A DNA stretch of 64,000 nucleotides from CAVVGB01 sp963747715 (lineage in GTDB: Bacteria; Actinomycetota; Thermoleophilia; Gaiellales; Gaiellaceae), in assembly GCA_963747715.1 (NCBI GenBank), contig CAVVGB010000003.1, positions 124,001 through 188,000 of the forward strand, given 5' to 3'. Made by a program: the position numbers and the translations under genes. Below the pieces are notes generated by a model, which was given only the letters and a program-made list of their open reading frames with translations, was not told the DNA's origin and did no database searches. How positions within the stretch are numbered: the first letter of the stretch is position 1; each line of letters begins with the position of its first letter. Positions 55,008-62,926 of the stretch are shown in pieces.

Positions 55008-56451
55008 TTGCGCACGCCCACCTGCACGTTGCGGAAACGGCCGGGCGACGTTCCGTGCGAGACGTGCGCGTGCTGTCCCGGCTGGCCCTTGCCGCAGTTC
55101 GTCAGGCCGTAGAGCTTCCATTCCTCGGGGCCTGCGACGGCGTCGAGGCCCGACCAGAACTTCGGTGTGACGCCCATGTAGGTGGCGTCGCGGTACATGC
55201 GGCCGAGCTTGCCCTTCTTGATCTCCCAGGCGATCTGGGTGCCGAACTGGAAGTTGAGGCGCTTGTCGTCGATCGACCAGCTCTTGTTCGTGCAGAAGAA
55301 GACACCGTCGTCGACGTCCGCCAGCAGGTCGTCCCTGGACCCCGCCCCGGGCTCGAGATGGAGGTTCGTCATGCGCACGAGCGGCATCCGGCTCCAGCCG
55401 TCCGCGCGCATCGAGCCGCCGCGTCCGTCGCCGATCAGGGCAGCGGTCTCGCGTGAGGTGAGGAAACCGCGCAGCATGCCCTCCTGGACGACGGGAGTCG
55501 CGTCCGGCCGGCACCCCCTCGTCGTCGAACGCGAAGGTGCCGAGGCCGCCCGTCGTGGTGGAATCGGCGGTCACGTTCATGTGCGTTCGAGCCGTAGCGA
55601 AGCTCGCCAAGGTCGTTCGGCTTCAGGAAGCTCGTGCCGGCGTAGGCCGCCTCGGTCCCGTAGATGCGGTCGAGCTCGGTCGGGTGGCCGACGGACTCGT
55701 GTACCTGCAGGACCATCTGTTCGCTGTCGAGCACGATCGTCGTGATGCCCGACGGGCAAGGGTCGGCGCGAAGGAGCGCGGCGGCTTCCTCGCCGACCCG
55801 CGGCGCCTCGCTCTCGAGCTCGAGGGACTCGACGTACTCCCAGCCGGCCTGCGCGCTCGAGCCGCCGTGCGCGCTCGGATAGCTCCGCATCTGAACCCGG
55901 CCGTCGTCGCTCACGGCGAGCGCCTCGATGCCGGCGCCGCACTCGACGAACTCCTGCAGGACGTCGACTCCGTCGGACGACCGAAAGGCGCGGCGCTCGC
56001 GTTGTGCGCGCACTGACGCCTCGGTCATCTTGACGCCTTCCTGTCGCATGCCTTCCTCGGCGCGCAGGCAAAGCGCGATCTTGTCCGAGATCGGCACGTC
56101 GATCGGGTCGCGGGCCGCTTCCGTCCGGTACTCGCCCGTTTTCGCCTGCGTGGGAGCGAGCTCGACGCGACGCCGGTCGGCGCGGCCCGCGCTCGCGCGC
56201 GCGAAGGCGACGGCGCGAAGCGCTGCTTCCCGCGCTCCTTCGTCGGACAGGCGGCGGTCGCACGCGAAGCCCCAGGCTCCGTCGACGAGCACGCGGACGC
56301 CGACGCCCTCCGTCTCGCCGTCGGCGATCGAGTCCACCTGGCGGTTCTTCGTCGAGATGTCTTGGACGCGCCGGGTCACCGCGCGCGCATCCGCATAGCC
56401 GGCCCCGGAACCGAGGGCAGCGTCGATCGCGCGCTCGCACACGTCTCGCAT
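55004..56451 (-). CDS. tldD: TldD-family metalloprotease, two frameshifts
   Basis: About 480 residues in three frames. The N-terminal half (GSGAGYADARAVTRRVQDISTKNRQVD) runs to the zinc motif HESVGHPTELDRIYG (HExxxH). After shifts near 55585 and 55505 (both one extra base) come MNVTADSTTTGGLGTFAFDDEG, then GFLTSRETAALIG and TNLHLEPG. ATG 56451 is chosen over TTG 56478 because of the nearby tRNA terminator. TldD/TldE processes modified peptides such as microcin B17 or azolemycin precursors and degrades CcdA; here no such peptide gene is seen. Confidence 0.87.
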
Positions 56452-56485
56452 CAGCGAGAGATTAGTGGCGGGGGCCAAACGGAAA

Positions 56486-56507
56486 GCGCCCCGAGGAGAC
56501 GGGGCGC
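56486..56507 (-). terminator. Terminator downstream of tRNA-Leu
   Basis: On the minus strand GCGCCCC-GTCTCCTC-GGGGCGC followed by TTTCC forms a 7-bp GC hairpin. It lies 8 bp after the tRNA-Leu 3' end and before tldD. Confidence 0.65.
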
Positions 56508-56514
56508 AGCGTCA

Positions 56515-56600
<86 letters not shown>

Positions 56601-56627
56601 GCGCGAAAAATCATTGTAGCCAGGGGT

Positions 56628-56656
56628 TTGACGCCGTCCGCGAGCCGCGCTACCTT
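56628..56656 (+). promoter_or_regulatory. lexA promoter
   Basis: TTGACG (56628-56633) and TACCTT (56651-56656) are spaced by 17 bp, a good sigma-70 promoter. The SOS box follows by 4 bp, covering the likely start site. Confidence 0.75.
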
Positions 56657-56659
56657 ATA

Positions 56660-56673
56660 CGAACAAATGTTCG
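56660..56673. promoter_or_regulatory. SOS box (LexA operator)
   Basis: CGAACAAATGTTCG fits the actinobacterial/Gram-positive SOS consensus CGAAC-N4-GTTCG exactly. Its position just after the -10 and 18 bp before the lexA ATG implies autorepression by LexA. Confidence 0.9.
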
Positions 56674-56690
56674 ACCAGCGAGGAGCCCAG

Positions 56691-57335
56691 ATGCTGAGCA
56701 AGCGCCAGCGGGAGATCTACGACTTCGTCGTCGGCTACGCCGACCGGCACGGCTACCCCCCGACGGTGCGGGAGATCGGCGAGGCCGTCGGCCTTGCCTC
56801 CCCCTCGACGGTCCACGCGCATCTCGCCAACCTCGAGCGGGCGGGCTATCTCAAGCGCGACCCCACGAAGCCGCGTGCCCTGGAGGTCCTGGCGGGCGAC
56901 CGCGCCGCGGCCGGAGGCGGACGGGCTCGACTGGCCGGAGGCAAAGAGCCGCGTTTCCTGCCGCTCGTCGGCGAGATCGCGGCCGGCGGCCCCCTCCTGG
57001 CCGAGGAGAACATCGAGGACTACCTCGCCGTTCCGGAGCCGCTCACGCGGGGCGGAGAGGAGTTCCTCCTCCGCGTGAAGGGCGACAGCATGGTCGACGC
57101 CGGGATTCTGTCGGGCGACTACGTCGTCGTGCGCCGGCAGGCGAACGCCCAGAACGGCGACATCGTCGTCGCTCTGGCTGGGGAGGACGAGGCGGCGGAC
57201 GAGGCGACGGTCAAGCGGTTCTTCCGCGAGAACGGCAAGGTGCGGCTGCAACCGGAAAACGAGGCGCTCGAGCCGCTCTATCCCGACCACGTCACCATCC
57301 TGGGCAAGGTGATCGGAGTCTTTCGGAGGGTATGA
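56691..57335 (+). CDS. lexA: LexA repressor
   Basis: 214 residues. The winged HTH has SKRQREIYDFVVGYADRHGYPPTVREIGEAVGL. The autocleavage site is the Ala-Gly in GEIAAGGPLL, and the Ser-Lys dyad is in KGDSMVDAGI and EATVKRFF. RecA-stimulated self-cleavage induces the SOS response. ATG 56691 follows CGAGGAG at good spacing; an in-frame ATG at 56667 overlaps the SOS box and is unlikely. Confidence 0.95.
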   Translation: MLSKRQREIYDFVVGYADRHGYPPTVREIGEAVGLASPSTVHAHLANLERAGYLKRDPTKPRALEVLAGDRAAAGGGRARLAGGKEPRFLPLVGEIAAGGPLLAEENIEDYLAVPEPLTRGGEEFLLRVKGDSMVDAGILSGDYVVVRRQANAQNGDIVVALAGEDEAADEATVKRFFRENGKVRLQPENEALEPLYPDHVTILGKVIGVFRRV

Positions 57336-57365
57336 AATGGCCCCACGTCACGGCAAGGCCCACTG

Positions 57366-57557
57366 ATGGATGTAGTGGAGCTCAACCGAACGCTCGACCA
57401 GGAGCTCCTCGCGCTCATGCGCGGGGCGAGCCTCGAATGTCCCGTGTGCGGCGAATTCGTCCTGCACGAAAAGACAGGGATCTCCTGTCCGGAGTGCGAG
57501 TCGCGCTTCGAGGAGGCCGCGGCAACGCGGGTACAATTGGGTTTGCAGGCCGGGTGA
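57366..57557 (+). CDS. Small zinc-ribbon protein
   Basis: 63 residues with two CxxC pairs, CPVCGEF and CPECESRF, forming a zinc ribbon after a helical N-terminus (LNRTLDQELLALMRG). It starts 30 bp after lexA and its last 13 bp overlap the 5' side of the RNase P RNA. It may be cotranscribed with lexA. Function unknown. Confidence 0.6.
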   Translation: MDVVELNRTLDQELLALMRGASLECPVCGEFVLHEKTGISCPECESRFEEAAATRVQLGLQAG

Positions 57558-57909
57558 TCGCGGGCCGGCCGTCTTCACAGGCGGCGGGCGCGAGGAAAGT
57601 CCGGACACCGCAGGGCAGGACGCTGGGGAAACCCCAGGCGGCGAAAGCCGACGGAAAGTGGCACAGAAAGGAGACCGCTAACGGCGAAGCATCTCTCCGG
57701 AGACGCCGTAAGTAAGGGTGAAAGGGTGGGGTAAGAGCCCACCAGCGTCGTGGTGACACGACGGCTAGCCAAACCCCGTCCGGTGCAAGGCGAACAGGCT
57801 CCGCTACCAGGTGGCCCACCGAGGAGCCGGGTGCGCTGCTCGAGTCGTCGGGAAACCGGCGACCTAGATGGATGGTCACCCCCGACAGAATCCGGCTTAC
57901 AGGCCTGCT
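57545..57909 (+). ncRNA. rnpB: RNase P RNA, bacterial type A
   Basis: Conserved cores are visible: GAGGAAAGTCCGGACACC (CR-I, about 57590-57607), CAGGGCAGGACGCTGG, AGTAAGGGTGAAAGGGTGGGG (CR-II/III region), and ACAGAATCCGGCTTACAGGCC (CR-V) at the 3' end. GCAGGC (57545-57550) can pair with GCCTGC (57903-57908) as the closing P1 stem. It is the catalytic subunit that matures tRNA 5' ends. About 365 nt, a normal length; the ends are estimates. Confidence 0.93.
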
Positions 57910-57910
57910 A

Positions 57911-58023
57911 CGGGAAAGGCCCCGGCAACGGGGCCTTTCCCGTTAGACGGACGAGCGGGCGAAGCCCGCCCGTCCTCAAACGGCACCGCAAGCGGTGCCT
58001 TCGAGCCCCGCGCAAGCGGGGCT
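57911..58023. terminator. Cluster of four GC hairpins between rnpB and the convergent PPOX gene
   Basis: Hairpin 1 (57911-57942) has a perfect 14-bp stem closed by a GCAA tetraloop. Hairpin 2 (57950-57974) has a GCGGGC stem. Hairpin 3 (57982-57999) pairs GGCACCGC with GCGGTGCC. Hairpin 4 (58004-58023) pairs AGCCCCGC with GCGGGGCT around GCAA. Hairpin 1 can terminate rnpB; hairpin 4 lies 3 bp after the PPOX stop codon and can terminate it. Confidence 0.75.
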
Positions 58024-58026
58024 TCG

Positions 58027-58725
58027 TCATTCGTGGCCGGCGCTCTTTCGGGAATCGGAGCGCGCGAGGAACTCCGAAACGCTCTTTGGTACAGGGATGC
58101 CCGCGCGCAGTCCGGGAGAGGGCACGGGCTCGTCGAACGACGTCGTCATCGGGAGCTCCCCCGCCCAAACGTCGAGCGCCGCGTCCTCGCTGTCGTCGTC
58201 GTCGGGCCCACCCGAGCGCACCTTCGCCGCGGCCTCGTCGATCGTCATGGCGAGGATCGTGGTCGCCTTGAGCTCCTTACGGCTCGGAGGACGAACCTCT
58301 CTCCACCGGCCCGGCAGGATCTTCTCGGTGAATGCCTCCAGCGCCGCGAGCGTTTCGGCCGGATCATCAACCGGCGTAAAGCGACCGAAGGCGACGACCG
58401 ACTCGTAGTTCGCGCTGTGCTCGAAGACGGAGCGCGCGAGCACTAAGCCGTCGACGACGGTCACCGTCAGGCACGCCGGCCCACCGGCGGAGAGGGCTCG
58501 CATCATGCGGCTCGCACGCGAGCCGTGGATGTAGACCCGGTCTTCCACACGCGCATGGAGCATGGGAATGCAGACCGGCTCACCGTTTTCGAGGAACGCG
58601 ACGTGAGCGACAAGAGCTCGATCGAGGACTTCGTCGATCCGTGTGCGGTCGTAGTGCCCCTTCTTCGGGCTGCGCCGCACCCGGATCCGGTCGGACGGTC
58701 TCGGCTTTCTCGGTCTCGCACTCAT
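58027..58725 (-). CDS. Pyridoxamine 5'-phosphate oxidase-family protein
   Basis: 232 residues. IDEVLDRALVAHVAFLENGEPVCIPMLHARVEDRVYIHGS and CLTVTVVDGLVLARSVFEHSANYESVVAFGR are the PPOX-type flavin-binding split barrel, here like the NimA/HugZ-related subgroup that follows MSARPRK-type basic starts. The reaction cannot be assigned. Intact frame. It is the only gene in the rnpB-sigma interval. Confidence 0.75.
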   Translation of the reverse strand: MSARPRKPRPSDRIRVRRSPKKGHYDRTRIDEVLDRALVAHVAFLENGEPVCIPMLHARVEDRVYIHGSRASRMMRALSAGGPACLTVTVVDGLVLARSVFEHSANYESVVAFGRFTPVDDPAETLAALEAFTEKILPGRWREVRPPSRKELKATTILAMTIDEAAAKVRSGGPDDDDSEDAALDVWAGELPMTTSFDEPVPSPGLRAGIPVPKSVSEFLARSDSRKSAGHE

Positions 58726-58983
58726 GCCGCCACACGTTACGCGAGGCGGTGTCTTGCCAAACCACGCTGCATGGGAGGCGGGCGACGCCCAGTTCGGCGG
58801 AGTCTCAGCCGAGAATCAACGCTGGACCGTCGGCCAGGCGGTGGGGTATGCCTTGACGAGGAAGCGTTGACCCTGTCGTAGTCCGGCGCCGCGCTTCGAA
58901 CATGCGCAAGCCCGTCCATGGGAACAACTTCGCCTCGGCGCAGGTCGAAGTGACGAAATGGCCGCCGGCGACGTATACGAGTC

Positions 58984-59238
58984 GTGAACGCGCTTTCGCT
59001 TCCGTGGCCTGGGCTCGCACCCGCTCGACGGAGCTTCGCCGAGGTGGCGGACGACCATCTCGATGGTGTCCATCAGTACCTCCTGCTCCTGACGGCTGAC
59101 CCGACTCTCGCTGAGGACCTCGCCGCGGAGACCTTCGAGAGGGCGCTGCGTGTGTGGCGCCGCTATGACCCGAGACGCGCTTGTGGCCGAACGAACGTGG
59201 CTTCGCGAACGGAACGTGGTTCCCGCTGCGATCGCTGA
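58984..59238 (+). pseudogene. Fragment of an ECF-type sigma factor (region 2 only)
   Basis: From GTG 58984 the frame encodes SFAEVADDHLDGVHQYLLLLTADPTLAEDLAAETFERALRVWRRYDPRR, a sigma-70 region 2 of ECF type. It then degenerates to CGRTNVASRTERG and stops. No region 4 helix-turn-helix was found in any forward frame downstream. So the gene is truncated or its 3' half is scrambled. A DUF4349 gene remnant follows, the pairing expected for a sigma/anti-sigma-like unit. The 258 bp before it (58726-58983) and 127 bp after it hold no gene I can support. Confidence 0.55.
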
Positions 59239-59365
59239 CGGCCCGGCTCGATGTGCGCTCGACGGATGTGCGCGACCGACGCGTGCCGCCGGAAGGGCGG
59301 AATGAGGACGACCACTGCCGTTACGGCTCACGAAAGCGACTCCGCGCTGAGAGAGGACGACGCCC

Positions 59366-60679
59366 ATGCCAGCGCGAGACGTGATCGCCCTCCTGACGGC
59401 TCGACCTCGACGCGGAGGCCTGCCGGCACACCGATGCGGGAGGTGACGGCTCCGGGCCTCGTCTCGACTTCGCGCGAGCGCTCGCCGCTCGGAGCACTGG
59501 AGAATCGGACGCCCAGCCACTCGATGCGGACGTCGCCCGAGCGGCTCGGCAACCTCATCGAGCGGATGGAAGCCCATCCTCGCCGGACCTGATCGCTCGG
59601 CAGAGCGGCGGTCGAGCAGCCTCGCGGGGGCCTTGCGAGGCTCGCGATCGAGGACTCGCGCGGCTCCCGAGCGCTACGGGCGCGCGTCCGAGCTTCGTCG
59701 AGCGCGTCACCGACTCCCGAGGCGCGAGCGCCGGCGTCCGCGTCGGCGTTGGTCGACCGCCTTCGAGCCGGCGTGCTGCTCGTCGCGGTCGCCGGCGCGC
59801 GGACCGTGCTCGGCCGAGCGGCGGCTCGTCGCCGTCGACAGCGCGCTGGCAGCGGAAGAGGTGGAGCGCCTGTCGCGGTCGAGGAGTCGCGCAGCCCCGA
59901 AGTGGTGACGGGTGCCGCGTCCGATGGGGCGGGGGACGCCCCTCAGCGACTCAATGGGGCTGCAGGCGGCCGTGCGCGCGACATCGACATGTGGATCGAG
60001 CTGCGTGTTCGGAACGGCGATCAGCTTCGGAGTCCGCCGAAGATGCGGCCGCATCGTGCGCGAGCTCGGCGGCTTCGTTGCCGCCTCGACAGTCCGAACG
60101 GCTGGCACGAGGGAGAGGCGGAGCTCATCCTGCGTGTGCCAACGGCGAATGTCGACGACGCCGCGTTTCGTCTTTCCGAGCTCGGAACGTGACCAATCAA
60201 CACGTGGTCACCGAGGACCTGCAGACGGAGCTCGATCTCCTCGTGCGTCGCATCGAAGCGATTGATCGCGCCATCCGCATCGCGATGCTGCGCTCGACAG
60301 CGGAACGCTTGGCGCGGACGAGCGCCTTCGTACCGAAATTCGCCTCGAGCGTCTGCGCGCCGAGCGGGCTCAGCTCGACCGTTCGCGCGGCCGCGTTTCA
60401 GCCGATGCGGCGACGGCCCAGATGACCTTGGGCCTTCACACTCGCGAGGCCGCCACCGGGACCGGCGACGAGAGCCGAATCGGCGGCGCCGCGAGGAGTG
60501 CACTCGAGCTCCTCGGGCAAGCCGGCGCGATCGCCGTCTTCCTCGCCATCGTCCTCAGCCCCCTCATCTTCCTGGGGATCGTCGGTCTGCTGGCTCGGCG
60601 ATCGCGGGCGCGTCGAACCGAGGCGATGCTCCTCGAGCGCACGCGCCCGGCATCCCCCTCGCCGAGCCCGCGGAACTAG
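59366..60679 (+). pseudogene. Broken DUF4349 membrane protein gene, several frameshifts
   Basis: Recognisable DUF4349 segments appear in changing frames. DIDMWIELRVRNGDQL is followed by SAEDAAA, IVRELGGFVAAS, GEAELILRVPTANVDDAAFRLSELGT, VTNQHVVTEDLQTELDLLVRRIEAIDRAIRIA and LGADERLRTEIRLERLRAERAQL. The final intact piece (60422-60679) has LHTREA and the membrane helix AIAVFLAIVLSPLIFLGIVGLLARR. Five successive shifts between 60010 and 60310 each act like one missing base, opposite to the rest of the window. ATG 59366 (MPARDVIALL) is a possible start; the N-terminal half is unreadable. Confidence 0.6.
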
Positions 60680-60690
60680 GGCCTCCGCGG

Positions 60691-62292
60691 CTAATCGGGT
60701 TCGACTGCGGGAGCCGGGAGCCCAGTCACTTCCTGGCTCGCCGGCCTCACGTGGGCGTTGCGGAGAAACGCGGCGATTGCGATCGCACCGAGTGCGGCCA
60801 GCACGGCGCTCACGAACGCGACCACCTGCAGCCCTTGGGTGAACGCCTCGCGCGCGACGTCCAAAAGCTCGGTGCCCACCGGCTCGGGCAGGCTTTCACT
60901 CACAGCGACCGCACCGCCGAGTGTGTCACGAGCCGTCTCGGCGCTCTCCGCCGGGACGCCTGCCGGAATGCCGTCGTCGACCTGCCAGCGATAGATCGCC
61001 GTTCCGAGCGTCCCGAGAACGGCGATGCTGAGTGCGCCCCCCAGCTCGGCGCCCGTCTCCGAGATGCCCGAGGCGGCTCCGGCCCGCTCCGGCGGGGCCG
61101 TGCCGATGATGAGGTCGTTCGTGAGCGTGAAGAGAGGCGCGAGGCCCAAGGAGTAGATCACCGACGCCGTTACGAGAATCGCGAGGCCGTCCTCGGCCTC
61201 GACCTGGGTGAGGAGAAGAAGGCCGGCCGCTCCGACGGCGAAGCCGATCGCCATGACCCACGCGGGCCGGCAGAGCTTCACGATCGCCGGCGCCAGCATC
61301 GAGCCGACCATGAAGGCGCCGAACGAGGGAAGCGTCCAGACGCCGGCCATGAGAGGAGACAGCCCCAGGACGAGCTGCATGTACTGGTAGATGAAGAGGA
61401 AGGATGCAAAGAGCACGAGGATCCCGAGTGTGTAGACAGCCAACGAGGCGCTGAACTGCGGGATCCGGAAAAGCCGCAGGTCGATCAGCGGATCGGCGAG
61501 GCGTCTTTGTCGACGGACGAAGACGAGACCGAGGGTTAGGCCGATCACGATCGCCACGACCGGCGGCCAGTTGAAGCCTTCCTGGGCCAGGTACTTAAGG
61601 CCATAGATGACCGCAAGCACGGCGAGAAGAGACAGCACGGCGCTCGTCAGATCGATACGACCCGCGTTCGGATCGCGGAACTCCGGGAGGAGGAACGGGC
61701 CAAGCACGAGCAACAGCGCCATCACCGGCAGTGCGAGAAGGAAGACGGAGCCCCACCAGAAGAACTCGAGCAGCACTCCGCCGAGCAGCGGCCCCAAGGC
61801 ACCGCCAAGGGAATAGGCCGTGATCCAGACGCCGATGGCGAACGTCCGCTGGCTGTCGTCGAGGAACAGGTTGCGGATCAGCGACAGGGTGGACGGAGCG
61901 ATCGTGGCGCCCGCGAGTCCGAGAAGGGCCCGCGCGACGATCAGCATCTCGGCGCTCGTCGAGAACGCAGCCAGGAGCGATGCGACCGAGAAGAAGGCAG
62001 CACCGATCAGAAGAAGGCGCCGGCGGCCGATGCGGTCGCCGAGCGTCCCCATCGTGATGAGCGCGCCCGCCACCATGAAGCCGTAGATGTCCGCGATCCA
62101 CAGCAGTTGGACGCTGCTCGGCTCGAGGTCGGCACTCAGACGCGGAATAGCGAGATGCAGGACCGTGAGGTCCATCGAGTAGACCACGCAGGCGAGCGCG
62201 AGCACGGCCAGGCCGATCCATTCACGTCTCCCGGCACGCGGGGGTGCAGCGGTCGTCACGGTGCTTTGACCGCCGTCGGCGGTGAAACTCAT
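60691..62292 (-). CDS. MFS transporter, DHA2 (14-helix) drug-exporter family
   Basis: 533 residues. WIGLAVLALACVVYSMDLTVLHLAIPRLSADL begins helix 1 with the D-x-T-x-x-x-x-A motif D1. GTLGDRIGRRRLLLIGA is motif A, and WITAYSLGGALGPLLGG is motif C of drug antiporters. About 14 hydrophobic helices fit DHA2 (EmrB/QacA-like). It probably exports hydrophobic compounds by proton exchange. ATG 62292 overlaps the hydrolase stop (ATGA). Confidence 0.88.
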   Translation of the reverse strand: MSFTADGGQSTVTTAAPPRAGRREWIGLAVLALACVVYSMDLTVLHLAIPRLSADLEPSSVQLLWIADIYGFMVAGALITMGTLGDRIGRRRLLLIGAAFFSVASLLAAFSTSAEMLIVARALLGLAGATIAPSTLSLIRNLFLDDSQRTFAIGVWITAYSLGGALGPLLGGVLLEFFWWGSVFLLALPVMALLLVLGPFLLPEFRDPNAGRIDLTSAVLSLLAVLAVIYGLKYLAQEGFNWPPVVAIVIGLTLGLVFVRRQRRLADPLIDLRLFRIPQFSASLAVYTLGILVLFASFLFIYQYMQLVLGLSPLMAGVWTLPSFGAFMVGSMLAPAIVKLCRPAWVMAIGFAVGAAGLLLLTQVEAEDGLAILVTASVIYSLGLAPLFTLTNDLIIGTAPPERAGAASGISETGAELGGALSIAVLGTLGTAIYRWQVDDGIPAGVPAESAETARDTLGGAVAVSESLPEPVGTELLDVAREAFTQGLQVVAFVSAVLAALGAIAIAAFLRNAHVRPASQEVTGLPAPAVEPD

Positions 62293-62926
62293 CGCGCGAT
62301 CCGCGGAAGCCAGGCTCGGACGGCGGCCGCGACAGCGTCGAGGTCGGCCTTCAGCCCGTGGTCGCCGGGCACCTTCACGACCGTGCGATTACGTCCCGGC
62401 GGCGGCATGCCGAACGGGTCACGCTCACCTTGCACGACGAGCGTCGGAACCTTCACTGACTCGAGCTCCTCGATTCGGCTCGCCTTGGGGTCGCCGCCAC
62501 GGCCGGGTGCATGCAAGGGGAACGCGAGGCAGAGCACGGCCACGGCGCCGGTCTCCGCGGCCGTCCGGCACGCAACGCGGGCACCAAGTGAGCGGCCGCC
62601 TGCGATCAGCGGCAAGCCCGCGAGCGCGCCTTCTCGAAGCTGCGCAACCGCAGCCTGTCCACGCGACGTCGAGCTGGCGGGCGGGAGCGGGGGAGCGCCG
62701 CCCGGCCACCTTGTAGGGCTGCTCGAAGAGCGCGACGGTGACCTGCTCCTCCAAGCGCAACCTGTGTCGCCACGACGAGATCGCGCGCTTCCACTCCGCC
62801 TCCGGCGCCGTGACCCAGCACGAGGGCGGCGCGCGCGTCCTCGGCGACGTGCACGTGCGCCTTTCCCGGCCCGTGAGGCGTTTCGATGTCGACCGTCTTC
62901 ACGCGCGTGATGGTTACAGCTTCCAC
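62289..62926 (-). CDS. Small alpha/beta-hydrolase (dienelactone/KANL3-Tex30 type), two frameshifts
   Basis: About 212 residues over three frames. TVDIETPHGPGKAHVHVAEDARAALVLGHGAGGGVEARDL is followed, near 62766, by EQVTVALFEQPYKVAGRRSP, and, near 62650, by LPLIAGGRSLGARVACRTAAE (nucleophile elbow G-x-S-x-G) and VPTLVVQGERDPFG, then PGDHGL (His). Both joins are one extra base. Such enzymes hydrolyse esters or are regulators of unknown substrate. GTG 62926 abuts the dinB stop; GTG 62902 is an alternative. Confidence 0.75.
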
